Made by a program: the position numbers and the translations under genes | In this document: positions 47,999 through 57,987 of the stretch, piece by piece | Numbering within the stretch: position 1 is the first letter of the stretch | Layout: each line of letters starts with the position of its first letter | Notes under the pieces: model-generated | What the model was told of the DNA's origin: nothing | Databases searched by the model: none | Seen by the model: only the letters and a program-made list of their open reading frames with translations | NCBI GenBank assembly: GCA_012934845.2 | Contig: WNNJ02001290.1 | Location: 124,001-188,000 of the forward strand | Source: Pomphorhynchus laevis | Lineage: Eukaryota > Acanthocephala > Palaeacanthocephala > Echinorhynchida > Pomphorhynchidae | Direction of reading: 5' to 3' | DNA: 64,000 bases

Positions 47999-48285
47999 AT
48001 ACAACAATGTATATCTACACAACTGGAGCAGCCAGCCAAGTAGATGTAGCTTTGAATCAAGATACAGACGTCCTAAGTTCAAATTCGATCAGCATCAGTG
48101 TACGGAGAAAGCAGATAATAAGGGTCGAAACGTGAAATGTAGGTCTGGGTCAGCAGCTGATGAGACCCACCCAGACTGATTAGTAGCGTCCTGCTGTATC
48201 AAGAATAGGAACTATACCTGTAAGGATAATATTGTGCCACAATCAGAAGAATTTCAGTTCACAGATGCATTCCAGTTAAATTAAA
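47999..48285 (+). mobile_element. tRNA-headed SINE, copy 2
   Basis: Direct copy of 47610-47905 with about a dozen base changes. The A-box-like AGCCAAGTAGATG is at 48034-48046, the B-box-like GTTCAAATTC at 48077-48086, and the core at 48122-48176. The offset between copies is 396 bp. It ends in a similar AGTTAAATTAAAA. Confidence 0.7.
48122..48176 (+). ncRNA. GAAAC/CTGATGA core, copy S2
   Basis: GGGTC (48122-48126) pairs fully with GACCC (48164-48168) next to CTGATGA. GTCTGGGT/ACCCAGAC (48143-48150 / 48169-48176) pairs 8 of 8. A small ACGT-GAA-ATGT hairpin follows GAA. This is the best-paired copy. Confidence 0.55.
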
Positions 48286-48289
48286 AGTA

Positions 48290-48528
48290 TTTATAAATTA
48301 TATAAAATCTTATATAACAATTATGAAATATTTATTATTATTTATTTATTATTTAAATGTTAGCAATATTTTTAATTTATAAATAATATAAAATGGACCA
48401 CCTTATTTTTTACCAATAAGGATAAGACGATTACATCTTGTCCTTATTCTGATACATTGTATGTTAATTGATAAAAATTGATTTTTATTTTAAATTTCAA
48501 TTTTAAATTTAAACTCGATATAAATTAT
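48290..48528 (-). mobile_element. PLE-tail-like repeat, left part
   Basis: 48430-48500 on the minus strand carries the TATCAGAATAAGG block of the PLE tail and the adjoining AT-rich module (also at 48770-48910 and 62990-63160). The fold-back element at 48529-48744 interrupts it. Confidence 0.45.
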
Positions 48529-48744
48529 ATTATGCATATTGCTGGAATTATTTTAGACTCGATGAAACAATAAGTTATATTTTGTTAACAAGCTTTCGAT
48601 CATTTAGATCTTTTTCAAGTTACAAGGGTCTAAACGATTGGAAAAGGGATTGCAACTTGAAAAGGATTCAAACGATCGAAAGCTTCTTAACAAAATCAAA
48701 ATGTTTTTCCTTGAATCTATAATAATTCCAGCAATATGCATAAT
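48529..48744. mobile_element. Fold-back (MITE-like) element
   Basis: Imperfect inverted repeat with ~95-bp arms. The outer ends are ATTATGCATATTGCTGGAA and TTCCAGCAATATGCATAAT, with AAGCTTTCGATC/GATCGAAAGCTT further inside. The 69-codon frame overlapping it is a by-product of the palindrome. The size and terminal structure fit a non-autonomous DNA transposon. It splits a PLE-tail-like repeat, which supports mobility. Confidence 0.65.
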
Positions 48745-48920
48745 AATCCACTACACTCACATGAAATTCTTATGTATTTATAAATTATATAAAATCCTAT
48801 ATATCAATTATGAAGTATTTATTATTTATTATTTAAATGTTATTTAGCAATATTTTTAATTTATAAATAATATAAAATACGTAGACTCAGTTAACTGATC
48901 TGATTCATTAAATTCAGAAT
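48745..48920 (-). mobile_element. PLE-tail-like repeat, right part
   Basis: AT-rich module ending in ATAAAATACGTAGACTCAG and TGATCTGATTC. The same module is at 7495-7545, 16840-16900 (inverted) and 63105-63150. Confidence 0.45.
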
Positions 48921-49246
48921 GGAGGGGGAATACAAAAACGATTCTATTATTTAAAAAATATCACGTAAAGAACTCTGAGAAACAAGGCAATACTTATATC
49001 AACAATTCGTTTGGTGATTCCATGGTATCGTCAATATCCTTTTACAATGACAGATTACTTTCCGATTCATACCTAGTCTGTATCCTTTTTATGTATTAAG
49101 GAATTCTGCTAGATAATATACACAATTTAGAATAGAATGATCAGCATTCAACTGGAGTTAATATATATATTTGAATAAAACTTCGTAAAGATAAATATAA
49201 AAAATAAATCTTTAAAAATAAATCAGCGTTGATAGGGGAAATAGTC
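48921..49246. other. Unassigned spacer
   Basis: No gene or repeat recognised. Confidence 0.4.
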
Positions 49247-49511
49247 ATCAAAATTTTTCAATCGCAACAATGACTACACAGTAATATCAACTTAAAGATT
49301 GTAAATAAACTATAGATAACTAGTTTGAGAATTGAAAGCAATTTTAAAAATAGGTAAGTTTGCAAATTGACGGATGCAATTTCCCCTATCGACGCTGATT
49401 CGATTTGAAATTAGAAATGATTTAAATTAAATTTCCAAAATATTAAATGAATTATCCAATCTAATTGTCTATATAACAGACGAGTCCAGTGAATGTCAGG
49501 CAACATTAAAA

Positions 49512-49566
49512 GGACCGAAATGTGAAACTAGGTTTTGGATAAGTAGCTAACGAAGCCCGCCAATGC
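49512..49566 (+). ncRNA. GAAAC/CTGATGA core, copy S3 (decayed)
   Basis: GGACCGAAA is kept, but CTGATGA has become CTAACGA, and GGACC pairs only partly with the following AGCCC. The hairpin GTTTTGG/CCAATGC keeps 6 of 7 pairs, counting a G.T. Confidence 0.4.
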
Positions 49567-49891
49567 TGAAATGTAGCGTACTGTTGTTGGCTTATAGATA
49601 GAATTAAAGACGCGTGCAGTTTTATCAAAAATTTCAATTGTAACAATGAGTGCACAATTAAATTAACTTAAAATTAGCAAGCAAATTATTGATGAATAGT
49701 TTTATAATAGTAATTAATTTCAAAAATAAGCAGGTTTGCAAATTAATATAGAACCTTCCCCTACCACGCTGATTTAATTTAAAATCATAAATGATTTCAA
49801 TATAATTTGCAAAATGTAATAATAAAGTATATTATTTAATCCAATTGTCCATAAGGCAGACGAGTCGAGTGATTGTCAGGTAATATTGAAA

Positions 49892-49946
49892 GGACCGAGC
49901 GTGAAACGCAGGTATTGGATCAGTAGCTGATGAAATCCACCGATAC
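49892..49946 (+). ncRNA. GAAAC/CTGATGA core, copy S4
   Basis: GGACCGA followed by a perfect GCGT-GAA-ACGC hairpin (49899-49909). The hairpin GTATTGG/CCGATAC (49912-49918 / 49940-49946) pairs fully with one G.T. CTGATGA is intact (49927-49933). Pairing of GGACC with AATCC is partial. Confidence 0.45.
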
Positions 49947-50014
49947 TGAAATATATGTACTACTGTTGACTTATAGATAGGATTAAAGAAAGTGCAGTGT
50001 CATCAAAAAATATA

Positions 50015-50560
50015 ATTGTAACATTTTAGAGCCATCCAATATATGCAGATCGGACGGTCGACGTTCTGACAGAGTCACAATGTTCTCTTGGCGTGAAGGG
50101 AAATGTTTGATGTGAAACGCCACATGCGTGAACACCCTAGCAGCCAGCAATGTTAGATACGCAGCCATATGAGCGGGCGAAGCAGATTTATATGCCGAAG
50201 ATCAGAAACGGCTGAAATACGCCGACTGAACGATTTCTTAAATATTTTGCTTTTTTTAGAGTGGAGACTTATGGATCACTATGCTCCTCGGATTTGGCTC
50301 TTGTTAAGGAAATAGGAAAAAGATTAAAGCAAGTTACTGGGGATTCACTTCTACTTCATATTTCTTTCAAAACGTTAGCATCGCCATCAAACTCGGAAAT
50401 GCTGTCAGCATTCTGGCGACTGCTCCAAAGGGCAAGAACATAGTAGCTGGTAGTAAGTTGACGACCAAGATGATGAGGATATACAAGAATTTTGCTTCGG
50501 ACATTGTTTGTACAATTAAGCACTGTTTGTATAATAAACTAAAATAAAAAATTAACAATG
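50015..50560 (+). pseudogene. LINE C-terminal fragment (TGD / IKLGNA region)
   Basis: Frames across 50070-50520 read FSWREGKCLM, NATCVNTLAASNV, AEDQKRLKYA, VETYGSLC, IGKRLKQVTGD and VSIAIKLGNAVSILAT, in order but with stops and frameshifts. This is the C-terminal region (WDATCxDTLA, then TGD, then RxSxAIQxGNAxSxLGT) that follows the RT in the QQGDP-type LINE family represented at 25040-26880. The family link is from memory of such proteins. Confidence 0.6.
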
Positions 50561-51024
50561 ACTTTACAATTCTATTAACTTAAAATAAAATTTTTAAATC
50601 TAAACCAAATTTTGGTAGTGAATGATGTGTTTGTAAAACCCCATCAACAATAATTAAGCAACACATATGTATTTGAGCGAAAAGGTACAAGCAGCGCTAT
50701 TGTTGATCATGCAGTCTTGCATGACCATATCATTGACTTTGGAAATTTTATCTATTATCTTTTGAGAATAACAAACTTGAGAGAAGCTGATTTTATTTGT
50801 TATTACAGCACTTTGAAAAAATATCGTCGAGATCTTTATACACTTGAATGTAATTTTGTATCAATGAACAACTTGATGACGGTGTGCTTGTTATGTGGGT
50901 TTCAATGATGTTAAGGATTACCATTTTTATTCGCTTTAAACATTGCATTTCTACATAAGTATCATCGTCGGGTGATTGGTAACGGGTTTTGCAGTAAGAA
51001 TATTTTTGCCAAATAATATTTTTA
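50561..51024. other. AT-rich spacer
   Basis: No supported gene. It lies downstream of the zinc-ribbon pseudogene on the minus strand. A 108-codon minus frame (51119-50793) overlaps that pseudogene in another frame and has no domain. Confidence 0.4.
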
Positions 51025-51267
51025 TTAGTCGACAATTTTTGCCAAATTAATGCGCTCTTCCTCACCGCTACTCTCGTTATCGAAAGGTACATCACAAGCC
51101 TCAAATTCCTGATCATCATTGACAGCTATAGGGAATTCATTGGCGGACATTTCGCAACAATAGACGCAAGTTCTTTTACCGCTTCGATCCTCCAGCAAAA
51201 CACCCAGACATTAGTCGCAGTAAGCGTTCAACATTTTACACCCTTGCAACAACATTTCACCCATCAT
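51025..51267 (-). pseudogene. ZNRD2/SSSCA1-like zinc-ribbon pseudogene or exon
   Basis: 81 codons in one frame from ATG 51265-51267 (minus) to TAA 51025-51027. The sequence reads MMGEMLLQGCKMLNAYCD, a stop, CLGVLLEDRSGKRTCVYC, then an acidic tail. LLQGxKMLxxxCxxCxxxLLxDxxGxxxCxxC is the signature of the small ZNRD2 (Sjogren syndrome/scleroderma autoantigen 1) zinc ribbon; two CxxC pairs are preserved. The single TAA stands where a lysine or similar residue is usual and is one base from AAA. It may be a decayed copy or a sequence error in a real gene. No introns are visible, so a retrocopy is possible. Confidence 0.55.
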
Positions 51268-51315
51268 AGTAGAACATTGGCTGTATTGGAATCATTACTA
51301 GATCATTACTAGAAT

Positions 51316-51540
51316 CATTCTTCGGGGGGGGGGTGAAAGACCCCGGGTGGTTCAGTCGGAAGGTGGCGTGTTGGATCGGTTGGGGGCTATGATACCCGTG
51401 GATTTGAGGTCATGAAGAAAGGGAAGACTGCAAGAAAGAAATGAACTGTGGTTTCCGTCTTTAACTGACACTCATTAACTGACTGTTATTACTTTTTTCA
51501 TTTATGTTTTGTGATTTAATAAAATCTTTATTATTATTGA
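51316..51540 (+). mobile_element. R1-like LINE 3' end
   Basis: Matches the last coding codons and 3' UTR of the element at 11713-15632 (a G run, then GTGAAAGACCCCGGGTGG, ending TTTAATAAAATC and TTATTATTG). Only ~225 bp is present, a typical 5'-truncated LINE insertion. Confidence 0.8.
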
Positions 51541-53598
51541 ATGTGATAGGCGATATTGACGGTTGCAATGTGTGGCCAACTATTAGTGTTCATGTTGCTG
51601 ATATTACCAGTATCCTATTATAATTATATATATGGATAATTTGTTGTTTGAACCGCCTGTTGTGATCCTTTTTCCATTCGGATTCAGTTCAATAATTATT
51701 TAAACCTTTAAATTGTTTAAATAATTATATATATTAACCTCTTCATTCAAATATATATTATATACAATAACAAATATATTTTTGAATTCCTCTGTGCACT
51801 AAATATAACCTGAGCATATAGATGTGACACAAATCCACTACAAATAAAAGATCAAATCAATATCAGTATTTAGCATCTGATTTCTCAGGTTGATTTTTTT
51901 ATCGAACAACTTTGGACATTTTATGTCCAAAGTGTATTATGTGTATTTCGTCTCTTTATTTTTTTTAACTTGAGAGAATAATACAAGAGACATTTTATGT
52001 TCAAACAACAATCTAATATAATGACTGTTAACAAGACGAATATTGTGTCAGGGTTGAATATATGCAATAATAATTTTAATTATTCGGATTTGATTTTTTA
52101 ATTTTACGTAACAATTTTAGTAAAATTGAATTTTATTTTGTGAGTGCAGATTTTTTTTAAATGTTTAAATTTTGAATTTTCTTCATCGTACTTGCACGCT
52201 ACATTGTGTCGTTTGACCTTTGATCTTGTCGTGAGCATAGTATATAAAGTGATTCGTTTAGGAACCAAATTGAAAAGAATATTAACCAAGAAGAATACCT
52301 GATCATCGGTTTGTTCGAAAATCTGTAAAAAGTGTTCTTTGCACAATTGTTTTCGTTGTAATTATTAATTTCTGCTGTAGCGTTATTTTTCCATGTAAAA
52401 TGGCATACGTTGAGATAATAACATTTATCAAAATGACACATGCTGATGTGTTGGCAATTTAATAGCTACAATTTAATGAAGGATTTGAAGTGCAACGAAA
52501 CAGCAGTTGCAAAGTACAGCCGTAATGTCTTCTAATACATAATGATTTTGACATAAGATCGTTTTAAACATTGACAAATAAACGCAAAAATTTAGTCAAC
52601 TGGTCATCGAAAAATCACATTAATCAATTTTTACCTTAAAAAGGGTTTTTACGAAAAAATAAATTCATATTAATGCAAATCTAACAAAAAAATTTAATGC
52701 TGAAGAGGGTTTTTATATTATTTAAAGGTTATAAAAGGACAATATAACTAACATCTTGTGATAAACAACTGCCCCTCGCCAATTGTCGACAAATTTTCAT
52801 CTAATGACAGCTGATTTGAGATACTTTTTTATTATTTATCATAAAACAGGTTTACACGCATTTACTAAAACACTTACAGTGCCACAATTTCAGTGTAAAT
52901 AAAAACCTTGAGGTAACTTATTATTAATTATAATAGTTGATTATAATAGTTAATTATAATTATTTTTGAGAGGTTAAAATGCATATTTTAATAAATATTT
53001 TTAACAAGCGCATTCATTTAAATTGTTTAGATATTCGTCTGTCTACTCAAATATTTAATATTTTAAAAAGTAATTGCTGCTAATAATTGTTTCATAAAAA
53101 TATCGGACAGATTTTAAATTTTAAAATCTAAAATCGGTTTAAAATTAATTCGTTAATTAACAAATTAAAATTTACTATATTTATTAAAATCGATAAGATT
53201 AATCTTTTATCTAATCTAACATTACCGACTGTATGACTGTTGTAATAATTGGTTCAAATGAAGTAACATTCATTTTTGGTTCTTAACATTATATAATTTA
53301 CCAAGTAAAATAAATTTACTTTGACTTAGAAATCGATTAATGTACCTGATCAAATCAGGTTTTGTGAGTTTTATTGATTAACCATTTCTTATGCGCGGAT
53401 ATTTAAATAATATCGAAAATTTAAACAAATACAAGCACATTCATTAAACTTTCGTTTGAAAATTGACTATTAAAATTTGAAAATTTAATATTTAAAGTTT
53501 AATATTTAATATTTAAATTGATGAATAGCCAATTAGCTGGACTCAAGACACACCTTTCATTTTTCCTGCTCCAGAATTTTCTCAGCGCCTAAAAACTG
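51541..53598. other. AT-rich non-coding region
   Basis: No gene recognised. Short minus-strand frames at 52104-52441 have no domain. 53455-53525 repeats AATATTTAAA-type blocks. Confidence 0.55.
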
Positions 53599-53826
53599 AT
53601 GCACACAATCGAATCCACGTCATGCTACCAAAGCAGTGTTCTCCGGGATTATGATGCTGCTCTGAGGGACCAACTTGAGAAAGTACTTTACGTGAAATTA
53701 TCATCATCTAGCTGGCAACAAGCCACCTTGCCGATAACTCGAGGGGGTCTAGGTATTTCATGCGTAACACTCACTGCCACACCAGCTTACTTATCGTCTT
53801 ACCTGGCATCGCTATTGAAAATTTAA
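53599..53826 (+). pseudogene. LINE post-RT fragment (GGLGI region)
   Basis: 75 codons: DYDAALRDQLEKVL, SSSWQQATLPITRGGLGI, then PAYLSSYLASL. The QATLPxxxGGLGI motif belongs to the region between RT and C-terminus of the same QQGDP-type LINE family seen at 25040-26880 and 50015-50560. It is flanked by AT-rich sequence on both sides, so only this piece remains. Confidence 0.55.
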
Positions 53827-54502
53827 TATTTAAAGTTTTAAAATATATTTTTCTTCGGTGCAGCAGTATGCAACTGGAATATTCCATATTAGCACAAGTA
53901 ATGAGCATGCTAAATTGGGTTTGGCTTCTACAAGCACAATTTACTTTTTTGAATATCTATTTTAAAACAAATATTTCTATGCGATTGAATTCGTATAATT
54001 CAATTATACACTTGAATTGTATATGCGCTATATGCGCTGGAATTGCTAATCCCACGCTGAAATTTCAAATCGAATAAGCTATGATACGTTATCGACATAG
54101 TTGATCTGATGCTAACAGGTTCTATATCTAATTTGAGCAAACACGCTGTAAAAAGTTTTTTAAACGAGCTAGCGTAGCAATAATACCTTACACAGCGTTT
54201 AGAAACTCAGTTTTATGATACCTTATGACAGCGTTTTGAAACAAGCATATACAAAATATTATACAGCGTATTTCAGCTTTTAGCGATATTCAAAAATCTC
54301 GCAGCATGTTCAGCTAAAAATGTATTAACCTTAAAATTATGAAGTTCATTGAAGAAATAAGTATAGAATTTGATGTTAGGTCTACTAGATAAGGAAAGCT
54401 TCAAAATATTGCATGGTGTAAGTAGTAACTTGTTGAGTAAATTGGTCACTTATAGAAGTTCTGCATGCTTAATGTGCCACATTATTCATTGTGTAATGTA
54501 TA
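53827..54502. other. AT-rich spacer
   Basis: Contains three ACAGCGTTT-like motifs at 54150-54270. No gene. Confidence 0.45.
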
Positions 54503-54970
54503 ATGACTGCTCTACGGCCTCTGATTTTAGCACATGTATTTAGTAGACTTTTATATGCAGCTCCAGTTGTATACCCACGTACTGTGCATGAACATAAGAA
54601 ATCAGAGAGGGTACTTCGCAAGGCAACAAAACTAGCACCAACGTTAGCGTCGCTGCCTTATGAAGACAGATTGAGATCACTAGGACTTGAGACCGTCACA
54701 TGGACCCGTCGGTACATGGATATGTGCCTTGTTTGGCATTTATTCCAACGTCCTCATCACCATCTTCGGAGTAGGGTTCAATTACTGGTTCGGATGTTCT
54801 TCGAGGTCATTCTTTAACTATTCGGAGAAACAGGGTACAGAAATTATGCGCGATGCAATTTGATCGAAGAATTGTCGAGTTTTGGAACAACCTTGATGCA
54901 GACACCGTTGGACGCAGTTCACTTAGTACTTTTTAAAGAATACTACGAATGGATCAAGCAATGTTTCGTG
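54503..54970 (+). pseudogene. CR1-like LINE 3' fragment
   Basis: FSRLLYAAPVVYP, RVLRKATKLAPTLASLPYEDRL and then, after a frameshift, FDRRIVEFWNNLD: the C-terminus of a CR1-type ORF2 (RKATKLxP, LPYEDRLxxLxL, FWNxLD). No RT catalytic part is present. Confidence 0.65.
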
Positions 54971-56849
54971 TTGCATTTCCTTATTTTAATAACTAATTAA
55001 CTTATTCACGAATTTATTGTAAGCCAGCTATTTGAGCTAATGTTCGTATGTTGTTGAATGTATAATAATTGTGATTATTTGTAAGCTCAATAGCGACTAT
55101 TAATAGCCTTTGGTAATATGAAATGATCTATCAATGATTCTGCCACACACCGGCTTAGATCAAATTATAGATCAAATAATGTATATAGCATTTAAAAATG
55201 AAAATATCAAATATAATTAATTTTTCGGTTGGAAAATTTATAAAATTCGTACTTTTTTAAATTTTAGTATAAAGTGTATTTTTTAGAACTATAAAATACT
55301 CTAAATAATCACATTACATTAGTAGATATACATCATAGACATGTATTTGTACCCGCTACAATGTTGATTTGAGCGTTTAGGACAGAAATGTGATAACATA
55401 GCAGTTCACCTTAACGACATTTTATAATCGGTTCATAAAAATACTGGGTTAACAAAAATTACATTAGAAGATATTAACATTTACGCTAATATATACTAGG
55501 CGTTCACCATCGTTTGCACATCTGAATAATTTTGATACATCTATATTAAAAAGCTTAAACTTATAATAATACAGCTATTTTAATCTTATTTATAGATATC
55601 AAAGTATACGTATGGAAAAGGTATAGAATAAAACTTATAAAAAAGGCATGTTTCGTTCACCTTTTCAAGGTTTTGTGCATTTCAAAAACGTAATGGTGCT
55701 GTTTCCTGACAAGATTGTTATTAAATTACTTTAAAGTGTATATCAATCCTTTTAAGTCAAGTGCATGTGGGTTTGGAATCTGTACTATAAAATATCTATA
55801 TTTTATATATCTGGTCTAAAGTTAAGATCATAGCTTAGATATCCCATGTATCTAAACTTACGCCTGGACGACTTAAAGTATCTGGAGAAGAGCTATGTCT
55901 GTCATTGGGAGGCAATCGAAGCAGTCTTGTGTCTACTGTATCACCAACTCGAAGTATAAAAACCAGATGCGGATTTACTATTTTAATGACAGGTTAATTG
56001 GTACAATGAATTTCTTAAATTATAAGAATAAGTTGTTGATAATGGAGAGGAAATGTATCGTATACAAACAAATTAATGTCAGATGTAAGCCAGTTGATGT
56101 TGAAACCATTTGAGCCATTTGGCAAATGTCAAAGCGAAACATGCAAATTTACGACAAATTAAATAATATGATGAGTTAGATTTTGAACAAGATTATATGC
56201 CGAATTAGCAAAGATGCGAAGAATGTGGCGAAGTAGCTGTGGCGCGAAACAGCATCCGATAAAAAAATGTCAGTTGTGAATGGTGAGAAGTAGGCGGTAC
56301 TTTGAATGCATATATTTGATTTCTGGTGAAATACATTCCGGTCTATTTTAGACAACAGAGCAAATAGATAATGAAAAATATAAATTGGCATTTTGCCATT
56401 AGATCTGATAAGAAGGCACTGTTTTAGAAATAGCCGACAACAATGTAGTTGCTAAGTGAGAGCCACTTTGTCAAATCAGTCGTTTTCAACTTGTCAACTG
56501 GACGATTAATTCATATAAGCAACTACATATCCTACAGATCTCCACAATTATAGATTATTGCCGCTGCATGTCATCATCGCTTGAAAGCAATTTAAATCTA
56601 GGAAATATTGTTTTCTATTCAACTTGGCATTTGTTCAATTATTCAAAGAGAAATCTTTAAATACGCAAACTTTATGTAAAGTAAATGAGCATCGTGACCT
56701 AGCAATACTGAATTAAGTCAATTTCTACAATTTCTTATGACATGATAGAAGTTTCTTTCACATAATAGAAGTTTGCTCACTGCACTGAAGTTGTAAATAT
56801 CAAAGTTTAAGACTAAAATCTTAAGACATTACTGTGACATTATCAGCGT
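54971..56849. other. AT-rich non-coding region
   Basis: No gene recognised. A 72-codon frame at 55895-56113 has three cysteines but no known pattern. Confidence 0.5.
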
Positions 56850-57190
56850 ATACCACTAGATGTTAATCACGATTAAATGGTTTAAATAGAACAATGGAGA
56901 CAACAAGAAATAAGATTGGGGAGAGTGGGGACCCTTGAGGAACACCTGTAATAGGGTAGAACTGACGTGATCGAAGTTATCTTCATAAAAGAATCGATTA
57001 GTGAATAGCAATATCTCCATCCTTAACAATTCTCGTAGGCAACCCAAAGGATCTGAGAGAAGAGATAATAAAAGGAGTGGATTTGCGGTCGAATGAGAAT
57101 AAAAGCCAATAAAGACAGTCACAGCAAGCTGATGACTGCATTTTTGACAAAATTGATTCACCACATCGATAGCTGAATGTGATGGCGATC
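56850..57190 (-). pseudogene. R1-like LINE RT fragment
   Basis: On the minus strand FYPITGVPQGSPLSPILFL (about 56970-56910) and the preceding segment LRSFGLPTRIV match the RT of the element at 11713-15632. The FLDFSAAFD box has decayed. It ends just before the YADD position. Confidence 0.65.
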
Positions 57191-57368
57191 TCCTTCCTCT
57201 GAGTGTCTGTCAAAAATTGACAAACGCGAGTGATGAGTAGCAAAATTTGTAGTTTATTCTGATCTGAATTAGCTGTTGATGTTGATTGTTGAGTTGATCG
57301 TTAGGAATCTAAGATTTCTTAATACCCTTAGACTATAAACTTTTAATTTTACTAAATTACTAAATAAT

Positions 57369-57616
57369 TAATGATCTGCTGAAATTTTCCTATGCTGCCT
57401 TTCTGTAAAAACAAACGATACAGTTTGTAAGGAACACATTTCCACTTGTGCAAACTGTACGTTGTTTCCGTCTTTTGTAACAAAAAGACGGAGATAGCAC
57501 TACAGTTGCCGGAAACAACCGACAATCTGTCTTTTGAATTTTCTTGACAGGAAACCGGAATCTGCCAGGTTAATAGAATGAATAATTGCATACACGAGCG
57601 AGTATCATCATTTGGT
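57369..57616 (-). repeat. 248-bp direct repeat, copy 1
   Basis: Nearly identical to 57739-57987 (one clear difference, CTATG against CTCTG). It contains nested hairpins: GTTGTTTCCG/CGGAAACAAC outside and CCGTCTTTT/AAAAGACGG inside. On the minus strand both copies encode the same short frame, which I treat as a by-product. Confidence 0.8.
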
Positions 57617-57738
57617 CGGCTTCATAAATTATCCTCGTGTGAAGTCTTTAATCCTAGATGCAGCACTGTACACTACAATCAGCGTAGGTGGACCTCATCA
57701 GCAGTGAGCCTACGCCTACCTTTCGTGTTTCGGTCCTT
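57617..57738 (-). repeat. Spacer with GAAAC/CTGATGA core, copy S5
   Basis: On the minus strand GGACC-GAAAC (57736-57727) pairs 5 of 5 with GGTCC (57694-57690) after CTGATGA. GCGTAGG/CCTACGC (57715-57709 / 57688-57682) forms a 7-bp hairpin. Both helices are intact while their sequences differ from the SINE copies. This spacer sits between the two 248-bp direct repeats. Confidence 0.6.
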
Positions 57739-57987
57739 TAATGATCTGCTGAAATTTTCCTCTGCTGCCTTTCTGTAAAAACAAACGATACAGTTTGTAA
57801 GGAACACATTTCCACTTGTGCAAACTGTACGTTGTTTCCGTCTTTTGTAACAAAAAGACGGAGATAGCACTACAGTTGCCGGAAACAACCGACAATCTGT
57901 CTTTTGAATTTTCTTGACAGGAAACCGGAATCTGCCAGGTTAATAGAATGAATAATTGCATACACGAGCGAGTATCATCATTTGGTC
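57739..57987 (-). repeat. 248-bp direct repeat, copy 2
   Basis: Second copy, 370 bp from the first. On the minus strand it leads straight into the GGACCGAAAC core at 57736, so it may be the 5' body of the repeat unit of which the core is the middle. Confidence 0.8.

Larger units (their letters stand above)
49247..50010 (+). repeat. Tandem ~379-bp repeat with SINE-like core
   Basis: Two direct units (about 49247-49630 and 49630-50010). Landmarks such as TTATAGATAG recur 379 bp apart (49592, 49971). Each unit has GCAAATT, CCCCTA-CACGCTGATT, CAGACGAGTC and the GGACCGA core. No tRNA boxes are seen, unlike the SINE pair at 47610-48285. The units differ at many positions, so the duplication is old. 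Confidence 0.65.

Noticed and set aside
57352-57961. Two identical minus-strand frames of about 80 codons as a duplicated gene
   Set aside because: Identity follows from the 248-bp DNA duplication, and the frame overlaps hairpins and the core repeat; no protein family is recognised.
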